Positions 10,576-19,097 of a stretch of DNA of 54,004 nucleotides are shown in pieces. The notes below the pieces were generated by a model. It searched no databases. It had not been told where the DNA came from and was given only the letters and a program-made list of their open reading frames with translations. The stretch lies in contig JAFAEC010000152.1 in NCBI GenBank assembly GCA_023424215.1, positions 1 through 54,004 on the forward strand. Reading direction: 5' to 3'. The stretch is from Pseudomonadota bacterium (GTDB lineage: Bacteria > Pseudomonadota > Alphaproteobacteria > Caulobacterales > Caulobacteraceae). The translations under genes and the position numbers were made by a program. Position 1 is the first letter of the stretch; the number at the start of each line of letters is the position of its first letter.

Positions 10576-10995
10576 ATGACGGAAAAGCCCTCGAAGCCCG
10601 TCCTGCTCTCCGGCGGCAATCCGCAGATCCCCAAGGGCTACGGCGACGCCCCGGTGCAGGCCTGGATCGCCGCCGCGCCCGGCTGGAAGAGCGACGTCTG
10701 GCGCCGCCTCGACCGGCTCATCGAGGAGACCGTCCCGGGCGTGCGCAAGGCGGTGAAGTGGAACTCGCCCCTCTACGGCGTGGAGGAGGGGACCTGGTTC
10801 CTCGGCGTCCACGTCTACGACCGCTATCTCAAGGTCAGCTTCTTCCGCGGCTCCGACCTCGATCCGCCGCCGCCGGTCGGCTCGAAGCAGAAGCACGTCC
10901 GCTACCTCCACATCCACGAGGACGAGACCCTCGACGAGGCGCAGTTCGCCGAATGGGTGCGGCAGGCCAGCCGCCTGCCCGGCGAGAAGATGTGA
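10576..10995 (+). CDS. DUF1801 domain protein
   Basis: The 139-residue cytoplasmic protein has the DUF1801 (YdhG-like) pattern: VQAWIAAAPGWKSDVWRRLDRLIEETVPGVRKAVKWNSPLYGV, then a beta section with YLKVSFFRGSDL and a C-terminal helix DEAQFAEWVRQASRLP. The family is widespread and has no well-established biochemical role. It is the first of two adjacent DUF1801 genes with low mutual identity, which suggests paralogues of different ages rather than a recent duplication. Confidence 0.85.
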   Translation: MTEKPSKPVLLSGGNPQIPKGYGDAPVQAWIAAAPGWKSDVWRRLDRLIEETVPGVRKAVKWNSPLYGVEEGTWFLGVHVYDRYLKVSFFRGSDLDPPPPVGSKQKHVRYLHIHEDETLDEAQFAEWVRQASRLPGEKM

Positions 10996-11020
10996 GCCGA
11001 GCCCGAGGGAGACCCTGACC

Positions 11021-11434
11021 ATGTCCGACGCTCCGGCAGACGAGTCGCCGTCCCGACTCATCGACGCGAGGATCGCCGCCCTGGACGACTGGCGCGGCGC
11101 GGCGCTGGCGCGCGTCCGCGCCCTCATCCACGAGGCCGACCCGTCGGTGGTCGAGACCGTCAAGTGGCGCGGCGTTCCGGTGTGGGAGCACGCCGGCATC
11201 CTGTGCACCGGCGAGGCCTACAAGGCGGCGGTGAAGCTGACCTTCGCCCGCGGCGCGGCCCTGCCGGATCCGGCCGGCCTTTTCAACGCCAGCCTGGAAG
11301 GCAACGTCCGACGCGCCATCGACCTCTGCCAAGGCGATACGATCGACGCCCCCGCCTTCCGCGCCCTGATCCGCGCGGCGGTGGAACTGAACCTGTCGAA
11401 GGCAACGCCGAAGGCGCGCCGCAAGTCAGTCTGA
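11021..11434 (+). CDS. second DUF1801 domain protein
   Basis: The 137-residue product shares the DUF1801 core: DDWRGAALARVRALIHEADPSVVETVKWRGVPVWEHAG, then AVKLTFARGAALPDPAGLFNASLEGNVRRAIDL and a C-terminal helix with a basic tail. GAGGGAGA lies about 10 bases before ATG 11021. It ends the operon that begins with the ArsR regulator. No signal peptide is seen. The role is unknown, as for its neighbour. Confidence 0.84.
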   Translation: MSDAPADESPSRLIDARIAALDDWRGAALARVRALIHEADPSVVETVKWRGVPVWEHAGILCTGEAYKAAVKLTFARGAALPDPAGLFNASLEGNVRRAIDLCQGDTIDAPAFRALIRAAVELNLSKATPKARRKSV

Positions 11435-11447
11435 GCGGGAAGGAAAG

Positions 11448-11524
11448 TGGCGCACCCGAAGAGATTCGAACTCCTGACCCCCAGATTCGTAGTCTGGTGC
11501 TCTATCCAGCTGAGCTACGGGTGC
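11448..11524 (-). tRNA. tRNA-Arg (anticodon ACG)
   Basis: On the minus strand the cloverleaf is complete. The acceptor stem is GCACCCG/CGGGTGC, the D arm is GCTC/GAGC, and the anticodon stem is CCAGA/TCTGG with loop CTACGAA (anticodon ACG). The variable loop is GGGTC and the T arm contains TTCGAAT. The discriminator is G and the 3' CCA is encoded (11448-11450). The length is 77 with CCA. Confidence 0.97.
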
Positions 11525-11553
11525 GCACGGCCGCGAACGGCGAGGGCGGGTCT

Positions 11554-11928
11554 CTAGCGCACGGGGGGAGAGGGGGCAAGTCCCGAACGGCGGGTTTTGC
11601 TCCGCGCGGAACGGCCCCGCCGCGGCTTGACCAGAACGGACCAGGTTCCCACCCCGCCCGGACCCGCCAGCGCCAGTCCGGACAGGGCGACGACCAGGTC
11701 GTACAGCCAGCCGCCGACCGAGGCGGCGTGGATCGGGTAGAGGACGGTCTGCAGCCGCGTCCCGCCGCCCAGCGCGTGGGCGTCGACGGTCTGGACCACG
11801 CGGTTGGCGGCCGGGTCGATCAGGGCCACCGTGCGGCCGTTGGGGCGCCATTCCCCGGCTGACGAAGTCGGAGGCGCGGCGGCGCACGTCGGGCCGGAAA
11901 GCGGCTGGCCAATCTGGAGTTGCATCAC
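11554..11928 (-). pseudogene. C-terminal relic of a PepSY-associated TM protein
   Basis: An open frame contains the typical last part of PepSY-TM proteins: VALIDPAANRVVQTVDAHALGGGTRLQTVLYPIHAASVGG, then one hydrophobic helix LYDLVVALSGLALAG and a WSVLVKPRRGRSARS tail. Full-length family members have three or four TM helices and one or two PepSY domains; here everything before this point is missing. The frame runs back into the start of the plus-strand gene at 11963. The relic lies beside tRNA-Arg, a common site for insertion and deletion. It is most likely non-functional. Confidence 0.6.
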
Positions 11929-11962
11929 TACCCTCGCCTGCAGCCAGACGTGGGAGGGGGGC

Positions 11963-12928
11963 TTGCGGGGAGAGGTTCTGACGTTCGACGAGGCGACCGG
12001 AATGGGCGCGATCGTCGGGGACGATGGCGCGCGCTATCTGTTCGCAGCGCCCGAGGTGCGGGGAGGAGGGCCGCTGCGCGCCCGCCAGCGCGTGGAATTC
12101 GCGGCGACCGAAGACCGGCAGGCCCGGAACATCGTGCTCGCCGCCCCGGTCGGGAGGCCCACGCCGCGGCATCAGGCGGGCTATTTCGATCTTGGGCGCG
12201 TCATCCAGCGGACCTTCTCCGCCATCGGCGGCAACGCCGCCGTCTTCTTCGGCGCGGCCATCGTCCTCGTGGGCGCGCCCAGCGCCATGCTCGCCTTCGG
12301 GCAGAGCCAGCTGGTCTCCGGGACGGACGATCCGGGAGCGAGCCTCCTGCTGATGGCGGCCGGCTGGGTGCTCAATCTCGTCGGCATGTTCCTGCTTCAG
12401 GGCATGGTGGTGAAGGCGGCGGTCAACGGGTTCAACGGCGCGCCCACCGGCTTCGGCGACGCCTTCGACGCCGGCGTGAGGATGTTCCTGCCGCTGCTGG
12501 GCCTTGGCGTCGTCGCCGGCGTGGCCATCCTGTTCGGCTACCTCCTGCTGCTCGTGCCCGGCCTGATCCTGACGGTCCTGTGGTCGGTGGCGGCGCCGGC
12601 GGTGGTGGTCGAGAAGCGCGGGGTCTTCGAGAGTCTCCAGCGCAGCCGGGACCTGACCCGCGGCCATCGCTGGTCGGTGTTCGGACTGATCGTCATCTAC
12701 GGCGTGCTGTCGTGGCTGATCAGCATCCTGATCGGCGGGGTGAGCATCGCCACCGGCGGGGCGTTGACCGGCGGGTCGCCTAACCTCTGGGTCAACCTGA
12801 TCGCGGGTCCGGTGGTGAGCGTGCTCAGCGGCGTGGTCGCCTCCGCCGGCGCCGCGGCACTGTACTATGAGCTGCGCACGGCCAAGGAAGGCGCGGGTCC
12901 CGAGGTGCTGGCGTCGATCTTCGACTGA
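11963..12928 (+). CDS. membrane protein with N-terminal cold-shock-like domain
   Basis: From TTG 11963 the product is 321 residues. Residues about 1-60 (LRGEVLTFDEATGMGAIVGDDGARYLF ... LRARQRVEFAATEDRQARNIVLAA) read as a small beta-barrel of the cold-shock/OB type. The rest holds about six hydrophobic helices with an amphipathic GVFESLQRSRDLTRGHRWSVFG segment, as in the glycerophosphodiester-phosphodiesterase-membrane-domain-like family of unknown function. GGGAGGGGGG lies directly upstream of the TTG; the frame stays open to 11804, but that part overlaps the PepSY relic and has no domain. It ends 3 bases from the convergent RDD gene. Confidence 0.75.
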   Translation: MRGEVLTFDEATGMGAIVGDDGARYLFAAPEVRGGGPLRARQRVEFAATEDRQARNIVLAAPVGRPTPRHQAGYFDLGRVIQRTFSAIGGNAAVFFGAAIVLVGAPSAMLAFGQSQLVSGTDDPGASLLLMAAGWVLNLVGMFLLQGMVVKAAVNGFNGAPTGFGDAFDAGVRMFLPLLGLGVVAGVAILFGYLLLLVPGLILTVLWSVAAPAVVVEKRGVFESLQRSRDLTRGHRWSVFGLIVIYGVLSWLISILIGGVSIATGGALTGGSPNLWVNLIAGPVVSVLSGVVASAGAAALYYELRTAKEGAGPEVLASIFD

Positions 12929-12931
12929 GCC

Positions 12932-13813
12932 TCAGACGTCGTGCTTGTCGCGACGTCGCACCCCCATCAGCAGCTTCTGCTCCAGCCGGCCTCGCAGCGC
13001 GGCGTAGTAGGCGCTGAGAAACTCGCGGTCCGTCTGGTGGGGATCGCGGGCCCAGCCGATCTTGGTCTGGATGCGCTCGGCGACGGCGCGCAGGGTCTTG
13101 CGGTCGCCCTGGCGGAGGACGGTCTCAAGGACGTGCAGCTCCCGGGCTCCGTAGGCGTCGACCTGGGACGGGGTGAAGGCGAAGGCGGACAGTCGCGACG
13201 CGCCGTCGTCGGCCATGTCGCGGGCGAGAGCGCGTCGCGGCGTCCGCACCACCCAGGTGCCGCCCACCAGGTCGCCGAGGCGTAGCCGATCCCGGTTGAA
13301 CAGCGGGAAGAAGACGAGGACCCCGGCCCACACCACGCCCAGCAGGTACAGCCAGCTTTCGCCGCCGCCCTGGGTGGCGCGCGAGAGCACCAGGGAGAGC
13401 GGCAGGAACACCTCCAGCTCGCGCATGGCGTTGCGGGCGAAGACCGACTCGGCCCTCAGGCGTCCGCCGTCGCGGGAGGCGACCCGCAGACCCAAGGCGC
13501 GCTTGCCCGGCGTGGCGGCGGCGGCCGACAGCTCGAAGGCCGTGAAGTAGAAGTTCCGCAGCAGGAAGAAGACCAGCAGCCAGATCACGGCGATGACCTC
13601 GACTCCCGTTCCTCCCATCGCCTCGATGGCGCCGAGGGCTGTGAAGAACAGAACGAGGGTGAAGACGAACAGCCCGCCCATGATGATGCCGGCGTCGAGA
13701 AGGAAGGCGGCGGCGCGTTGGCCCGCGTCCCCGATGTGCAGGCGCAGGTCGACCCCCTCGGGCGTGACGAACGGGCGCTCGGTTCGCGCCGACGGGAGAG
13801 GCTCAGCGGACAT
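12932..13813 (-). CDS. RDD-family membrane protein
   Basis: The 293-residue product has an RDD domain. It starts with LRLHIGDAGQRAAAFLLDAGIIMG (Arg and Asp signature residues), has TM helices near 36-60, 68-88 and 160-180, and includes the family element TPGKRALGLRVASRDGGRL. A cytoplasmic tail of about 100 residues (DPHQTDREFLSAYYAALRGRLEQKLLMG) extends beyond the membrane part. It is the last gene of the MoxR/DUF58 operon, 7 bases after the SpoIIM-like stop. RDD proteins are proposed transporters or membrane scaffolds; no substrate is evident. Confidence 0.86.
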   Translation of the reverse strand: MSAEPLPSARTERPFVTPEGVDLRLHIGDAGQRAAAFLLDAGIIMGGLFVFTLVLFFTALGAIEAMGGTGVEVIAVIWLLVFFLLRNFYFTAFELSAAAATPGKRALGLRVASRDGGRLRAESVFARNAMRELEVFLPLSLVLSRATQGGGESWLYLLGVVWAGVLVFFPLFNRDRLRLGDLVGGTWVVRTPRRALARDMADDGASRLSAFAFTPSQVDAYGARELHVLETVLRQGDRKTLRAVAERIQTKIGWARDPHQTDREFLSAYYAALRGRLEQKLLMGVRRRDKHDV

Positions 13814-13820
13814 GGCGGGC

Positions 13821-14816
13821 CTACCGTCGGGGACCGTAGAAGTAGAGCGCCCAGATCACGCCCGTCGTCGCCGCCACGCCGTAGCGCAGGCCCGTGTCCT
13901 GGATCAGCTGTCGGCCGAAGCCTTCCAGCAGGCCGGCGAGCAGCAGCATCACCACCACTCCGCCCACGGCGACGCCGGCGACGCGGCCGGCTTCGACCGC
14001 GGCGTCCAGACGCCGCTTTCGTCCGGGGAAGGCGACCGACCAGCCGATGCGAAGACCGGCCGCGCCGGCCAGCACGACCGCGAACAGCTCCGTCACGCCG
14101 TGGATGAGCAGCCAGCCGCCCAGCTCCGGCCCCAGGCCCCGGCTGGCGAACAGGGCGACGAAGGCGCCGAGCGTGGCTCCGTTGTAGAGGATCAGCAGGG
14201 CCGTCGGCAGACACAGGGCGAAGCCGAGGGCGAAGGCGAGCAACGCCACCTGGGCGTTGTGGGTGAACAGGAAGGCCGCGAACACGGACAGGCCGTCGGC
14301 GTTCTCGGTCCCGCCGAGCGTGGCGCGCAGGGTCTCGGTCGAGGCCGCAGGATCGCGCCCGCCGCTGAGCTCCGCCGGCACAAAGGCGTAGAACCACTCG
14401 GCCTCGTGGGTGACCAGCCACGCGCCGATCAGGGCCCCCAGCAGCAGCAGCCCCCCGGCGACGAGGGTTTCGCGCCACAGGCCGCGCACCGCGGTGGGCC
14501 AGTCCCGGCTGAAGAAGGACGCCAGACGGTCCTGCAGGGTGGCGCGCGACCCGTAGACGAAGAAATAGGCCCGGGCCGACAGCGTCTCGAGATAGTCGAT
14601 CAGACCCTGGTCCAGCGATGTCTCGCGCGCCACGGACAGGGCGGAGAGGGTGGAACGGTAGAGCACCGGCACGGCCAGGATCTCGGTGTCCGAAAGCTTC
14701 GCGGCCGAGCCCTTCTCGGCCTTGTCCATCAGCTTCTCCAGGCGGCGCCAGTCGTCCTCCCGCGCCTGGCGGAATCGCTGGCTCTTGAGCAGGCCCGCGG
14801 CGCGCAGGTCGTTCAC
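13821..14816 (-). CDS. SpoIIM-like integral membrane protein
   Basis: The 331-residue product begins with a cytoplasmic helical part (SQRFRQAREDDWRRLEKLMDKAEK). About five TM helices follow, with the stage II sporulation protein M family pattern in VFAAFLFTHNAQVALLAFALGFALCLPTALLILYNGATLGAF and LLIHGVTELFAVVLAGAAGLRIG. The organism is not expected to sporulate; in proteobacteria this family rides with MoxR/DUF58 clusters. The start is GTG 14816, overlapping the DUF58 stop as GTGA. The N-terminal region resembles homologues that begin LKSxRFR, which supports this start. Confidence 0.87.
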   Translation of the reverse strand: MNDLRAAGLLKSQRFRQAREDDWRRLEKLMDKAEKGSAAKLSDTEILAVPVLYRSTLSALSVARETSLDQGLIDYLETLSARAYFFVYGSRATLQDRLASFFSRDWPTAVRGLWRETLVAGGLLLLGALIGAWLVTHEAEWFYAFVPAELSGGRDPAASTETLRATLGGTENADGLSVFAAFLFTHNAQVALLAFALGFALCLPTALLILYNGATLGAFVALFASRGLGPELGGWLLIHGVTELFAVVLAGAAGLRIGWSVAFPGRKRRLDAAVEAGRVAGVAVGGVVVMLLLAGLLEGFGRQLIQDTGLRYGVAATTGVIWALYFYGPRR

Positions 14817-16129
14817 AGCAGGTTCCTCCGCTTCAGATCCAGGTAGGCGTCGACCACCTCGGGTCCGACCTGCGCGGCCGGGGCGTCGACGATATGGGCA
14901 CCCATGCGGCGCAGCCGGGCGATGACGGTGTCCCGCTCGCGCAGAAGCGTTCCCGCGACCACGGCGCGCGACACGTCCTCGGGCCGTTCGGGTTCCGAGC
15001 CGGTCAGGCTCTCCAGTTCCTCGTCGCGCAGGACGACAAACAGGACCAGATGCCGTTTCAGCAGGCGCCCGAGGGATTCGAGCATCAGTTCGGCCGCCGT
15101 CGGGTCGGTGAAGTCGGTGAACACGACGACCAGCGACCGACGCTGCAGCTCGCCCGACAGGGTGGCCAGGGCGAGGGTGTAGTTGGTCTCGTGCGTCGAA
15201 TAGTCGATGCGGCCGGCGAGCTGCTGGAGAATCCGGAAGGCGTTCAGGCCGCCCACGGCGCCGGTGGACAGGCGCGGATGGGAATCGAAGGCGAACAGGC
15301 CGGCCCGATCTCCCGACCGGAGGCAGGCGTAGGACAACAGCAGTCCGGCGTGGATGAACCTGTCCACGCGCGGCATGCCGCCCACCGGTTCGCAGGCCGC
15401 CCGACCGCAGTCGAGGGCCATGATGACGTTGTGGTTGCGCTCGGTCCGGAACTCCTTGGCCAGCAGGGCAGCGTGGCGCGCGGACTGCTTCCAGTCGATG
15501 GCGCGCCGGTCCATGCCGGCCTGATACTCGCGCAAGGCCTGGAACTCGGCGCCTTCGCCAATGTCCAGCTGGGTCTTGGCGCCGAACAGGGCGTCGCGGG
15601 CGAACAGACGCACGGCCTGGTCGCGCACCCACTGCAGATCGGTGGTGACCGGCGTGGAGACGCCGAGGTGAAACCGCTTCTGCTTCCAGGCGAGGCCCAT
15701 CGGTCCGCTCCAGCGGACCCACAGTTCGTCCAGCCCGGCGTCGCCGCGCCGGTCCGGCGTGAAGGGAAAGCCGAGATCGGCGGCGCGATCCCTCACGCGC
15801 ACGCGGCGGGGCCTGTCCTCGAGGCCCAGCCGGGCGGCGCCGGACAGGGCCGCCTCGACGACCCGCGGCGACGGCCCCTTTGACGCGAACCGGATTGCGA
15901 GCGCGGCCAGCCCGGGGCGGCCGACTGCCGCGCGCGGCGGCTCCGGCGCCTGCAGCTCCAGCCCCGCACGCGAACCGCCGGCCATCGCGTCCAGCGCGAC
16001 CAGCAGCGCCAGACCCGCGACCCATACCGGTCCCGCCAGCCAGCCGACCGGCAGCAGCACGCCCGCCGTCAGAGCGACGGGGGCGCCCGCCGCCATCAGG
16101 ATCACCGCGCGTCGGGTGGGATAGATCAC
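14813..16129 (-). CDS. DUF58 domain protein
   Basis: The 438-residue product has two hydrophobic helices at the N-terminus (about 8-28 and 30-48) and a cytoplasmic region with the DUF58 signature [20 protein letters not shown] near 208-227. A vWA-like fold follows ([21 protein letters not shown]; an acidic metal-site-like DCGRA). DUF58 proteins pair with MoxR ATPases, probably as the vWA partner in chaperone- or assembly-like complexes at the membrane. The start is GTG 16129, overlapping the MoxR stop as GTGA. The assignment to the family is firm; the process served is not known. Confidence 0.9.
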   Translation of the reverse strand: MIYPTRRAVILMAAGAPVALTAGVLLPVGWLAGPVWVAGLALLVALDAMAGGSRAGLELQAPEPPRAAVGRPGLAALAIRFASKGPSPRVVEAALSGAARLGLEDRPRRVRVRDRAADLGFPFTPDRRGDAGLDELWVRWSGPMGLAWKQKRFHLGVSTPVTTDLQWVRDQAVRLFARDALFGAKTQLDIGEGAEFQALREYQAGMDRRAIDWKQSARHAALLAKEFRTERNHNVIMALDCGRAACEPVGGMPRVDRFIHAGLLLSYACLRSGDRAGLFAFDSHPRLSTGAVGGLNAFRILQQLAGRIDYSTHETNYTLALATLSGELQRRSLVVVFTDFTDPTAAELMLESLGRLLKRHLVLFVVLRDEELESLTGSEPERPEDVSRAVVAGTLLRERDTVIARLRRMGAHIVDAPAAQVGPEVVDAYLDLKRRNLL

Positions 16130-17082
16130 CGGGGCGCCGCCACCTGTTCCACCAGCGCCGCCAGCACCTGTTCGACCCGACGTCCCTCGATCTCCGCCGC
16201 CGGCGACAGCACCAGCCGGTGGCGCAGACCGGGAACGGCCAGCGTCTTGACGTCGTCGGGAATGACGTAGTCGCGGCCGTCCAGAGCCGCCCGGGCCCGG
16301 GCGCCGACCGCGAGCATGGCGCCGGCGCGAGGCGAGGCGCCGGTCTCCACATCGGCGGACTCGCGGGTCGCGCGGACCAGGTCCGCGACATAGCCGATGA
16401 CCTCCTCGGTCAGTTGCACGCCGGCCACCGCATCCACCGCCGCGCCGATGCTCGCCGCCTCGGCGACTGTCCCGACGCCGAGGGCGACCGGATCCATCTG
16501 ACCGGTCCGCGAGCCGTGGGCCGCGATGATGGCCCGCTCCTGATCGACGTCCGGATAGTCAAGCACATGCTTGAACAGGAAGCGGTCCAGCTGCGCCTCG
16601 GGCAGCGGATAGGTGCCCTGCTGCTCGATCGGATTCTGGGTGGCCACCACCGTGAAGCGGGGGCTCAGGGCGTGGGCCTCGCCGTCTATGGTGATCTGGC
16701 GTTCCTGCATGGCCTCGAGCAGGGCGGCCTGGGTCTTCGGCGGCGTGCGGTTGATTTCGTCGGCCAGCAGCAGCTCGCAGAAGATCGGACCGCGCGTCAG
16801 GGTGAAGCTGGAAGTCTGGAAGTTGAACAGGTTCGAGCCGATGATGTCGCCAGGCATCAGGTCCGGGGTGAACTGGATGCGGCCGTAGTCCATCCCCACG
16901 GCGCGGGCGAAGCTCTGGGCCAGCAGGGTCTTGGCCGTGCCCGGCGGACCTTCCAGCAGGACGTGGCCGCCGGCGAACAGGGCGGTCAGCAGCAGGTCGA
17001 CGGCGTCGTCCTGGCCCACCACGGCCCTCGCCACCTCGGCGCGGATGCGCCCCGCGATGGTTTTCACCTCATTGACGTGCAC
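16126..17082 (-). CDS. MoxR-family AAA+ ATPase
   Basis: The 318-residue ATPase has Walker [20 protein letters not shown] (near 40-58), Walker [10 protein letters not shown], sensor-1 [24 protein letters not shown], and the C-terminal lid with [26 protein letters not shown] sequence. MoxR ATPases act as chaperones for membrane or metalloprotein complexes with vWA/DUF58 partners, and the DUF58 gene directly downstream fits. The start GTG 17082 overlaps the DUF4350 end by 14 bases; a second GTG at 17067 is possible and would remove five residues. Confidence 0.93.
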   Translation of the reverse strand: MHVNEVKTIAGRIRAEVARAVVGQDDAVDLLLTALFAGGHVLLEGPPGTAKTLLAQSFARAVGMDYGRIQFTPDLMPGDIIGSNLFNFQTSSFTLTRGPIFCELLLADEINRTPPKTQAALLEAMQERQITIDGEAHALSPRFTVVATQNPIEQQGTYPLPEAQLDRFLFKHVLDYPDVDQERAIIAAHGSRTGQMDPVALGVGTVAEAASIGAAVDAVAGVQLTEEVIGYVADLVRATRESADVETGASPRAGAMLAVGARARAALDGRDYVIPDDVKTLAVPGLRHRLVLSPAAEIEGRRVEQVLAALVEQVAAPR

Positions 17083-18292
17083 GGGTCAGCTCCTGCTTCC
17101 AGCGATGGAGATCGGCGGCGACCTGCATCAGGTCTCCGGGGGTTCTGGCCGCCGCGGCCCGTTCGGCCAGGGCGGTGTAGGTGTGGCTCGCGCCGACGGT
17201 CCGGCTGATCCGGTCGAGGAAGGCGTCGAGCTCCGCCTCGTCCAGGTTGCGCGGCGCGCCGGTCGCCCTGGCCACGGCGGCCCGCGTCAGCTGGGCGTAG
17301 GGCCGGGCCATGTGATGCTCGCGCCGCGCCAGCCGGACGAGCCCCGCGGTGTTGTCGGCCAGGCCGCGCTTGCCGAGGGCGATCACCCGGCCCGTGGTTC
17401 GGGCCGGGCCGAAGCGGATCGCCGCCTGCAGGCCGGCGAAGGCCGCCAGGCCCACCATGGCCAGGGTCAGCCCGAGCAGCGGCGGCTCGAGCAGCAGGCG
17501 CAGCAGGTTTCGGGTCCGCTGCAGCCCGTGCAGCGTCAGGTCGAAGACCACCGGCGACACCGGTCCGATGAGCTCGATCAGGGCGACGGCTGTCCGGGCT
17601 CCGTTCAGCGATTTCAGGCCCTGGGTGTTGAGCAGGTCGGGATCGGCCAGCACATAGACACGCTGTTCCCGATGCCGGACCAGAATCGGCTGGGCGCGGT
17701 CGTCGATGACCACGGGGATCCAGCCGGAGCCGGACAGGGTCCGCAGGTTCTCGACCTCGACCGGCGCTCCGAACGGGGTCCCGTCGGGCCGCCGGAAGGC
17801 GACGGTCCCTGCCCCGCTCCGGGTCTCCAGCCTCAGGCCGTCCTTCAACGCTTCCGGCAGCGGCGAAAGGGCCGCGGCCGGAGGCAGCGCGCCGAGCGTC
17901 CGCACCCAGCCGGGGTGTTTCGGGTCGGGCATCGACGTCCATTTGGGCAGGACGATGAGCGTCGATCCCTCGTGCAGGATGTTCTCGACCGCTTCGGGAG
18001 GGGTGTTGGCCGTCGGGGTCAGCACCAGCAGGCTCTCCCAGGCGGCGTCGGTCAGGGCGGAGCGGTTCATGACCACCGGCTTGCCGGTGTTCCGCAGCAG
18101 CACCGGCAGGGCGCCGAAGCCGGTGGACGCTCGCGACAGGGCGTGGCCGCCGCCGTCGTCGCCCGACCGCAGCTCCGGCTCGTAGGCCGACAGCACGCCG
18201 ATGCCGGCCAGGGCGACGATCCCGACCAGGATCGCGACGATGATGGCAGCGGGTGAGAAGGCGCCGTGAGGCGTCCCCGGGCGATCGCTCAT
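17069..18292 (-). CDS. DUF4350 domain protein
   Basis: The 407-residue product has an N-terminal TM helix ([23 protein letters not shown]) and a periplasmic region with [32 protein letters not shown] and [12 protein letters not shown] second TM helix lies near 290 ([18 protein letters not shown]), followed by a cytoplasmic tail. This GATase-like, doubly anchored layout matches DUF4350, which sits in MoxR/DUF58/DUF4129 operons. The function is unknown. It overlaps its neighbours at both ends (ATGA with DUF4129; 14 bases with MoxR). Confidence 0.85.
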   Translation of the reverse strand: MSDRPGTPHGAFSPAAIIVAILVGIVALAGIGVLSAYEPELRSGDDGGGHALSRASTGFGALPVLLRNTGKPVVMNRSALTDAAWESLLVLTPTANTPPEAVENILHEGSTLIVLPKWTSMPDPKHPGWVRTLGALPPAAALSPLPEALKDGLRLETRSGAGTVAFRRPDGTPFGAPVEVENLRTLSGSGWIPVVIDDRAQPILVRHREQRVYVLADPDLLNTQGLKSLNGARTAVALIELIGPVSPVVFDLTLHGLQRTRNLLRLLLEPPLLGLTLAMVGLAAFAGLQAAIRFGPARTTGRVIALGKRGLADNTAGLVRLARREHHMARPYAQLTRAAVARATGAPRNLDEAELDAFLDRISRTVGASHTYTALAERAAAARTPGDLMQVAADLHRWKQELTRARQ

Positions 18293-18915
18293 GCCGACCA
18301 GGCCTCCGGCAGGGCGAAGGCCTCATAGGCCCGGCGGCAGTTGGCGAAGCTCCCGGCGTCCACGGACGCGCCCCCGAACAGGCTGGCCTCGACCACGCGG
18401 CCGATCAGCACGAAGGCGGGGCGGCCGGTCTCCGGCAAGGCCTCCAGGGCGGCGATCTCCCGCGTGGTCAGCGACGCCCGCAGGGCCCGGGGCTGCCGGC
18501 GTTCGATGTCGGCGACGCTGCGCAGCAGCAGCAGGTGCACGGCTTCGGCGTAGCGCCCGTCCGCCGCCAGCCGGTCCGCCTCGGCCAGCAGGTCGCGGGC
18601 GGCGCCGGGGTCGGGCCGCCACTCCGCCGCGACCGCCCCCCGGGCCTTGGCGGGCTTCGGCGTCGGCGCGCGCAGGCGCAGGATCTCGCGGACGATCGCA
18701 TAGAGGATCAGCCCCGCCAGCAGGGCCAGGCCGATCCAGAAAATCCATTTCATGAGCGGCGCGACGGCCTGCATCAGGTCGCCGATCCAGCCCAGCCATC
18801 GCGGGGGCGCCGGCGGATCGAAGCCGGTGCGGTCGAACTGGAGCGAACCGTTCTCCAGCAGCCGGGCGTGCGCCCGGGCCAGGGCCTCATCTGTTGGGGT
18901 AGCCCTGTCCTGCAT
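18289..18915 (-). CDS. DUF4129 domain protein
   Basis: The 208-residue product has one TM helix (MKWIFWIGLALLAGLILYAIVREIL, about 55-79). Its C-terminal cytoplasmic DUF4129 domain contains DLLAEADRLAADGRYAEAVHLLLLRSVADIERRQPRALRASLTTREI and a final helix with FANCRRAYEAFALPE. It is the first gene of the six-gene operon running to 12932. The ribosome binding site is not obvious (GGATGAAGGATGC precedes the ATG). Function unknown; the order DUF4129-DUF4350-MoxR-DUF58 is a recurrent set. Confidence 0.85.
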   Translation of the reverse strand: MQDRATPTDEALARAHARLLENGSLQFDRTGFDPPAPPRWLGWIGDLMQAVAPLMKWIFWIGLALLAGLILYAIVREILRLRAPTPKPAKARGAVAAEWRPDPGAARDLLAEADRLAADGRYAEAVHLLLLRSVADIERRQPRALRASLTTREIAALEALPETGRPAFVLIGRVVEASLFGGASVDAGSFANCRRAYEAFALPEAWSA

Positions 18916-19097
18916 CCTTCATCCGCCCGCCTCCGACGCCTCAAGGCATAGTGGCCGCGAGCCCCGAGTCAACTTTGGGTTCATCTCGCGGCCCTCGGGA
19001 TGGGGCGAACCTGGACAGCGTTCCCGACAGTCGGAGGCCCGATCGCCATGGCCCGCGTTTGCGGGCGAACGGCTGACGCGCCGCCGGGGCGCGGCGA

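Noticed and set aside
11426..12667. Long minus-strand frame of about 413 codons across the cold-shock/membrane gene.
   Set aside because: It runs through the tRNA and is antisense to a gene with clear TM helices; composition is that of a shadow frame.
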